Shown in pieces: positions 60,264 to 64,000 of a DNA stretch of 64,000 nt. Position 1 is the stretch's first letter, and the number at the start of each line of letters is the position of its first letter. Below the pieces are notes generated by a model. It worked only from the letters and a program-made list of their open reading frames with translations. It searched no databases and had not been told where the DNA came from. The position numbers and the translations under genes were made by a program. The DNA lies in NCBI GenBank assembly GCA_029259605.1, contig JAJDEV010000039.1:1-64000 (forward strand), written 5' to 3'. Origin of the DNA: Planctomycetota bacterium (GTDB lineage Bacteria; Planctomycetota; UBA1135; GCA-002686595).

Positions 60264-62450
60264 CTACTCGCAGTCGTGGCCCCAATCGCGGAGGTCGAGG
60301 AAGTACTCGACGCCCTCGGTCTCGCGGCCGCCGACCAGGAGCGGGATCAGGTTGTTCTTCAGGAACGGACGCGGATCCGGGCCGATCTCGACGGACCGCT
60401 CGGCGTAGGCGACGGCCTTCTCGTTGTTGCCTTTGTGGAGCCACTCGAGCACGGCGAGGTTCTGATAGGCGTCGCCCCACGCTTCCTCCAGCACGAGGAG
60501 ATCGTCCTTCAGGTCGAGCAGCTCGTCCTCCGACGCGTCGCTCTCTTCGATCCGCTTGCGGAACGCGGGGACCTGTTCGTCTCCGAGCGCGGCGGCCTTC
60601 AGCAGGAGCTCCTCGGCGGTCTCGAGCCGGTTGTGCGTGTAATAGACGAGGACGAGCCCGGCGTCGTTCACGGTGCGCACGTCTTCGGGGTTGAGCTCGG
60701 CCGCGACTTCGTACGCGAGCCAGCTGCGCTCCATGAGGTCGCGTGCGAGCGCGAGCTTCTCGTTCGCGGCGGTGCGGAACGCGGCGCGCTCGGCGTCGGT
60801 CCCCGCGAGCGCCGCGTCGACGCCGGCGAGCGTGCGCAGCTCGGCGAGCGCGGTCGCGTCGGTGGTCGTTCCGTGCGCCGCGCGGCAGAGGCGCTTGCCC
60901 TCGATCTCGGCGTCGACCGAAGCGTCGCGCAGGAAGAACCCGGCGTTGTTCGCCCAGTCGGCGCTGTCCTTCTCGAGCTGGTGCGCGAGTTCGAACGCGA
61001 GCGCGGCGGGCAGGTTCTCGTGACGGTTGTTGTACTGGTCGCCGACGAACGCGAGTCCCATGACACCGCTGCGCAGGCGCCCGGCGAGCTCCCACTCGAC
61101 GCCGCGCTCGAACACGTCGTTCATCGAAAGGAACTCCTTCTGAGCGAGCTCGAGGTCGTCCTCGTTGAACGCGCACCACCCGCGCGCGTTGCGGCACATC
61201 ACTTCGTACGCGAGGCACGCCGACGCGGTGTTCGGGTCGAGCTCGCGACAGCGGACGAAGTCGGCCTCGGCGACCTTCAGTGCGTCAGCGTCGTACACCT
61301 GCTCCTGTGTCATGCGATCGACGGCGTGCTCGAAGCGTTCGAAGCCGAGGTACCAATGGCCGAGCGCGTTGCTCGGGTTTTGCGCCTCGAACGCCTCGAA
61401 GAGCGCGATCACGTGCTCGCGTCCGTCCTCGTTGCGAGCGACGCGCGCGAGGCGCGCCATGAGTCCGGCGTCCTCCGGGAGGCGCGCGAGCCCGTCGACC
61501 AAGCGCGCGCGCGCGTCGCCGTAGCGCTGCTCCCACTCGTACAGGTCGGAGAGCTTGCCCCACGCCCATGCGTCGTCGGCCTCACGTCCGAGCAGATTGC
61601 CGAGCGCGAGTTCGGCTTCGGCGAAGAGCTCGTCGGCGTGCGCTTCGGCGGCGAGTTGTTCCGCCGTCGGTTCGGGCGCGGCGACTTCGTTCGCGCTCGA
61701 ATCGGACTCGGTTCCCGCAGCTTCGTCCGTTTCCTCCGCGTCCGCCGGCGGCGGAGCCAGCGCGAGCGCGGCCGACTTGGCCTCCGTGTACGCGCGCACG
61801 ATGGCCTCGGCGATCGTGTGGCGTGGCGACTGCGTTCCCGGCTCGGTCGCGATCTCCGCGATCGCGAGCTGTTCGTTGCCGCGTCGCGCCCAAGCGAGCG
61901 CCTCCTCGGTCTCGCCGAGCATCGTCGCGGCGCGTGTCGCACCGATGATCGCGCGCGGCTCGTTCTCGGCGGAGCGCTTGTAGTACTCGAGCGCATCCTG
62001 CAGCGAGCCTTCGATCAGGGTGCCGTTGGCGCCCGTCGCGATGCCCTTCACCGCGAGCACGAGGCTGCCGTCGGCCTTGAGCAGTTGGCCGTCCGCGTCG
62101 CGCGCGTCGACCTCGAGCACGCGATCCACCTGGTCCAGTGCGTCCTCGGGATCTCCGGCCGCGAGCAGCGAGCGCGCTGCCGCCAGGTGCTCGCCGCGCA
62201 GCAGGTCGTCGAGGAGCGCGCGTGCCTCCTCGAACTTGCCCGCCTCGACGGCCGCGATCGTGCGCGCGCGCGTCTCGGCCTCGTCCATCGGGCCCGCGTC
62301 GTGCGCGGAGGCGTCGAGGATCGCGGGGGAGTCGTCGCCCGCGGCCTCGCCGGCGGAGTCGGAGGCGCGGCAGCCGGGAGCGACGAGGAACGGGAGGAGG
62401 AGCAGCCAGCGGCCGCGTTCGAGCGCGGCGAGACGGATGGACTTCGGCAT
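60264..62450 (-). CDS. TPR-repeat lipoprotein
   Basis: 728 residues from the ATG at 62450, with a lipobox-like LPFLVAPGC that gives a lipidated N-terminal cysteine. TPR-like helices occupy most of the protein (LGETEEALAWARRGN, RLVDGLARLPEDAGLMARLA). An acidic Ala/Glu-rich insert (about 235-275, ADAEETDEAAGTESDSS) interrupts them. Several cysteines lie in the centre (VRCRELDPNTASACLAYEVM, CRNARGWCAF), possibly disulphide-forming. The C-terminal third (ADWANNAGFFLRDASVD, SWLAYEVAAELNPEDV, NDAGLVLVYY) mirrors the downstream TPR protein. It is first of a likely four-gene transcript running to 56202. Confidence 0.8.
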   Translation of the reverse strand: MPKSIRLAALERGRWLLLLPFLVAPGCRASDSAGEAAGDDSPAILDASAHDAGPMDEAETRARTIAAVEAGKFEEARALLDDLLRGEHLAAARSLLAAGDPEDALDQVDRVLEVDARDADGQLLKADGSLVLAVKGIATGANGTLIEGSLQDALEYYKRSAENEPRAIIGATRAATMLGETEEALAWARRGNEQLAIAEIATEPGTQSPRHTIAEAIVRAYTEAKSAALALAPPPADAEETDEAAGTESDSSANEVAAPEPTAEQLAAEAHADELFAEAELALGNLLGREADDAWAWGKLSDLYEWEQRYGDARARLVDGLARLPEDAGLMARLARVARNEDGREHVIALFEAFEAQNPSNALGHWYLGFERFEHAVDRMTQEQVYDADALKVAEADFVRCRELDPNTASACLAYEVMCRNARGWCAFNEDDLELAQKEFLSMNDVFERGVEWELAGRLRSGVMGLAFVGDQYNNRHENLPAALAFELAHQLEKDSADWANNAGFFLRDASVDAEIEGKRLCRAAHGTTTDATALAELRTLAGVDAALAGTDAERAAFRTAANEKLALARDLMERSWLAYEVAAELNPEDVRTVNDAGLVLVYYTHNRLETAEELLLKAAALGDEQVPAFRKRIEESDASEDELLDLKDDLLVLEEAWGDAYQNLAVLEWLHKGNNEKAVAYAERSVEIGPDPRPFLKNNLIPLLVGGRETEGVEYFLDLRDWGHDCE

Positions 62451-62813
62451 CGGGAGAGCGGGGTAGGGCAGGGGGGAGTCGCGGCCTCTCGGGCTCGCAT
62501 GGGGCGGGCCGGTGCAGCGGGCCGCATGCAAGCGGCGGACCGGTCGGACGTGCGATCCGCGGCCCGGGTCTCCCTTCGCGCCGCGATTCGACGGGAGCGG
62601 ATCTTACCGCATCGGGTGCCACGGCCGCGCGGTCCGCGCGGGAGTGCAACCCTACTCGCTCGACCCCCGTGCGGTTACGCTTCGGGGGGCCCGATCCCCA
62701 GCCCCGCGAGGGGAATACGGAGCGGCGAGCGTCGTCGACGCACGGACCCTGAGCCGGCAGGCGCGCGCCCGTCGGCCTTCCTTTTGACCCGCGTTCCGAA
62801 AAGGAGACGCGCC
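62451..62813. other. Divergent intergenic region without a gene
   Basis: 363 bp between the two divergent genes. No credible short gene or RNA was recognised. It holds a small CCCC-GCGA-GGGG hairpin at 62702-62713 and the AAGGAG ribosome binding site (62801-62806) of the gene at 62814, and presumably promoters for both directions, none of which match the consensus well. Confidence 0.5.
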
Positions 62814-64000
62814 TTGTCGTTCACGTTTCGCGCCCTTCTCCTCGGTCTGCTCTGCCTCGCGCAGATCGGGCTCGCGTCCTGCGATGACAACGTGAGCTGC
62901 ATCTTCACGACCGGCTGCCAGGGTGGCGGGGGCGCGGTCGGGATCGGTGCCGGCGTCGACGCGATCGTTCCGGCCGACGGGCTCTGGATCGCGGATGGGC
63001 GCCCGGTGATCACGGACGTCTACCCGCAGGGGAACGACGTCCACCCCGACTCACCGCTCGTGATCGTGTTCAGCGAGTCGATGAACGCCGAGAGCCTCGA
63101 GGACGCCTTCGAGGTCGTCACGCTCGGCGGGAACCTCTTCCTTCCGCCGATCCAGATCGAGCGCCAGGTGCTGCTCGCGGAAGGGCGCGTGCTCGTCCTG
63201 TTCCCCTCCGGCCCCATGCGGGCCGGCGGCTTCACGCTGCGCCTCCGGGCGGTGGACGTATCGGCCGGTCCGTTCGGCGGCGCCAGCGGCGCCGACGCCC
63301 CGGATCCGGTCACGGACTTGACCGGGCAGAAGCTCGACGTCGTGCAGGGGACGAACGTCGGCGAGGTCTTCACCGTCACGACCAATCCGCCCACCGCGCC
63401 GCGCGTCGTCGCCCTGTGGCCCGATGACGGCACGACGGACGCGAGCCAGACCACTTCGATCGTCGCGGTCTTCGATCGCGAGCTGGACGACGCGACCGTG
63501 ACCGACGCGTCGTTCCAGGTGGAAGAAGCGGGCGCCGCGCCCACGCTGGATCCGGTGGCGGAAGCGCTGCTGATCGACAACGGTGCGATGACGGACACGC
63601 GCGTCTTCACGTGGCGTAGCGCGAGCACGTCGGGTGTCGCCTCGCCGCTCGCCGTGGGTGCGACGATCGACGTCGAACTCTCGAACCCCGGCGCGCTCAT
63701 GCGCGACACGGACGGGACCGCGCTCGCCTTCACTTCGCACTCGTTCACGATCGCGTCGTTCGGCGCGCCGCTCTCGGGCGCGATCCAGTCCGTGCCGTCC
63801 GACGCGATCGGGCGTCGCAACTTGACCGCGGACGGAGACGAGGACCTCGAGATCGAGGTCGCGCTCGCCGACGCGCAGGACGGGGACGTGCTCGACCTGT
63901 TCCTCTTCGGCACGAACACGGCCGAGATCGACCCGGTCGTGATCGCGCTCCGGCGGCAGATCACGCTGACCGGCGTCGGTGCGATCACGCTGGGGACCTT
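62814..64000 (+). CDS. Ig-like (SbsA/Big_5) domain lipoprotein, truncated by window end
   Basis: The TTG at 62814 is chosen because AAGGAG lies 7 nt upstream and the frame then opens directly with a signal peptide (RALLLGLLCLAQIGLASC) whose lipobox gives lipidated Cys23. At least 395 residues are present and the gene continues past the window. Two SbsA/Big_5 Ig-like domains are visible: VYPQGNDVHPDSPLVIVFSE with SMNAESLEDAF, and ALWPDDGTTDASQTTSIVAV with FDRELDDATVTDASF. It probably lies on the cell surface or in the periplasm with a structural or adhesive role. A Cys-containing spacer (CIFTTGCQGGGG) follows the lipobox. Confidence 0.75.
   Translation, partial: MSFTFRALLLGLLCLAQIGLASCDDNVSCIFTTGCQGGGGAVGIGAGVDAIVPADGLWIADGRPVITDVYPQGNDVHPDSPLVIVFSESMNAESLEDAFEVVTLGGNLFLPPIQIERQVLLAEGRVLVLFPSGPMRAGGFTLRLRAVDVSAGPFGGASGADAPDPVTDLTGQKLDVVQGTNVGEVFTVTTNPPTAPRVVALWPDDGTTDASQTTSIVAVFDRELDDATVTDASFQVEEAGAAPTLDPVAEALLIDNGAMTDTRVFTWRSASTSGVASPLAVGATIDVELSNPGALMRDTDGTALAFTSHSFTIASFGAPLSGAIQSVPSDAIGRRNLTADGDEDLEIEVALADAQDGDVLDLFLFGTNTAEIDPVVIALRRQITLTGVGAITLGT

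Noticed and set aside
1-64000. CRISPR array, tRNA, rRNA or prophage
   Set aside because: No regularly spaced direct repeats, cloverleaf-like segments, rRNA sequences or phage structural genes were recognised on reading the window.

Overview
The window is GC-rich, densely coded bacterial DNA with many GTG starts, many 1-4 nt stop/start overlaps and little intergenic space. The gene content points to a Planctomycetota-like bacterium: a selenoprotein of thioredoxin-PDZ type, a CotH-type secreted protein, a DUF1570-like secreted metallopeptidase, a beta-propeller/di-heme fusion, a bacterial microcompartment (BMC) locus and very large secreted proteins. A complete mreBCD-PBP2-rodA cell-wall cluster is present. 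Classical Planctomycetia largely lack such a set, so a deeper-branching lineage is more likely. That placement is inference; no rRNA is present.

Layout. 1-310: edge of a transposase-like zinc-ribbon gene. 458-1708: two-Sec selenoprotein. 1692-5306: SGNH hydrolase, O-antigen-ligase-like protein and a polytopic membrane protein. 5499-14934: large exported proteins (CotH plus beta-helix, FAM3/ILEI-like, propeller plus di-heme cytochrome, metallophosphoesterase with PA14). 15045-18812: AlgJ-like/MBOAT acylation pair and a membrane protein. 18825-22042: coupled secreted HELGH peptidase and an apparently degenerate partner. 22153-24435: O-antigen ligase with TPR tail. 24462-26360: ribH-nusB-ftsY. 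26446-34928: adaptor plus two RND permeases. 35206-38625: PH-like protein, moeA, lnt. 38835-39931: coiled-coil protein and small membrane protein, then a terminator. 40274-48020: mreB-mreC-mreD-PBP2-rodA. 48259-54539: BMC operon. 54707-56200: HD-GYP response regulator. 56202-62450: MFS transporter, DUF6687-like protein and two related TPR proteins. 62814-end: partial Ig-like lipoprotein.

The most notable system is the BMC operon: BMC-H, acylating aldehyde dehydrogenase, BMC-H, BMC-T, BMC-P, BMC-P, a PduT-like BMC-T, an ACT-domain protein and a UPF0210/DUF711 (PFL family) protein. It has no recognisable signature enzyme (aldolase, diol dehydratase, glycyl radical enzyme), no phosphotransacylase and no alcohol dehydrogenase. 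The ACT protein carries an N-terminal segment resembling that of EutQ and EutT, and it is translationally coupled to the shell genes and to the DUF711 gene. The aldehyde dehydrogenase ends in a helix plus a four-cysteine tail, while the PduT-like shell protein has lost the cysteine that binds the pore Fe-S cluster in PduT. This may be a metabolosome of undescribed function. The second highlight is the UxxU selenoprotein, where two in-frame UGA codons sit beside a SECIS-like hairpin.
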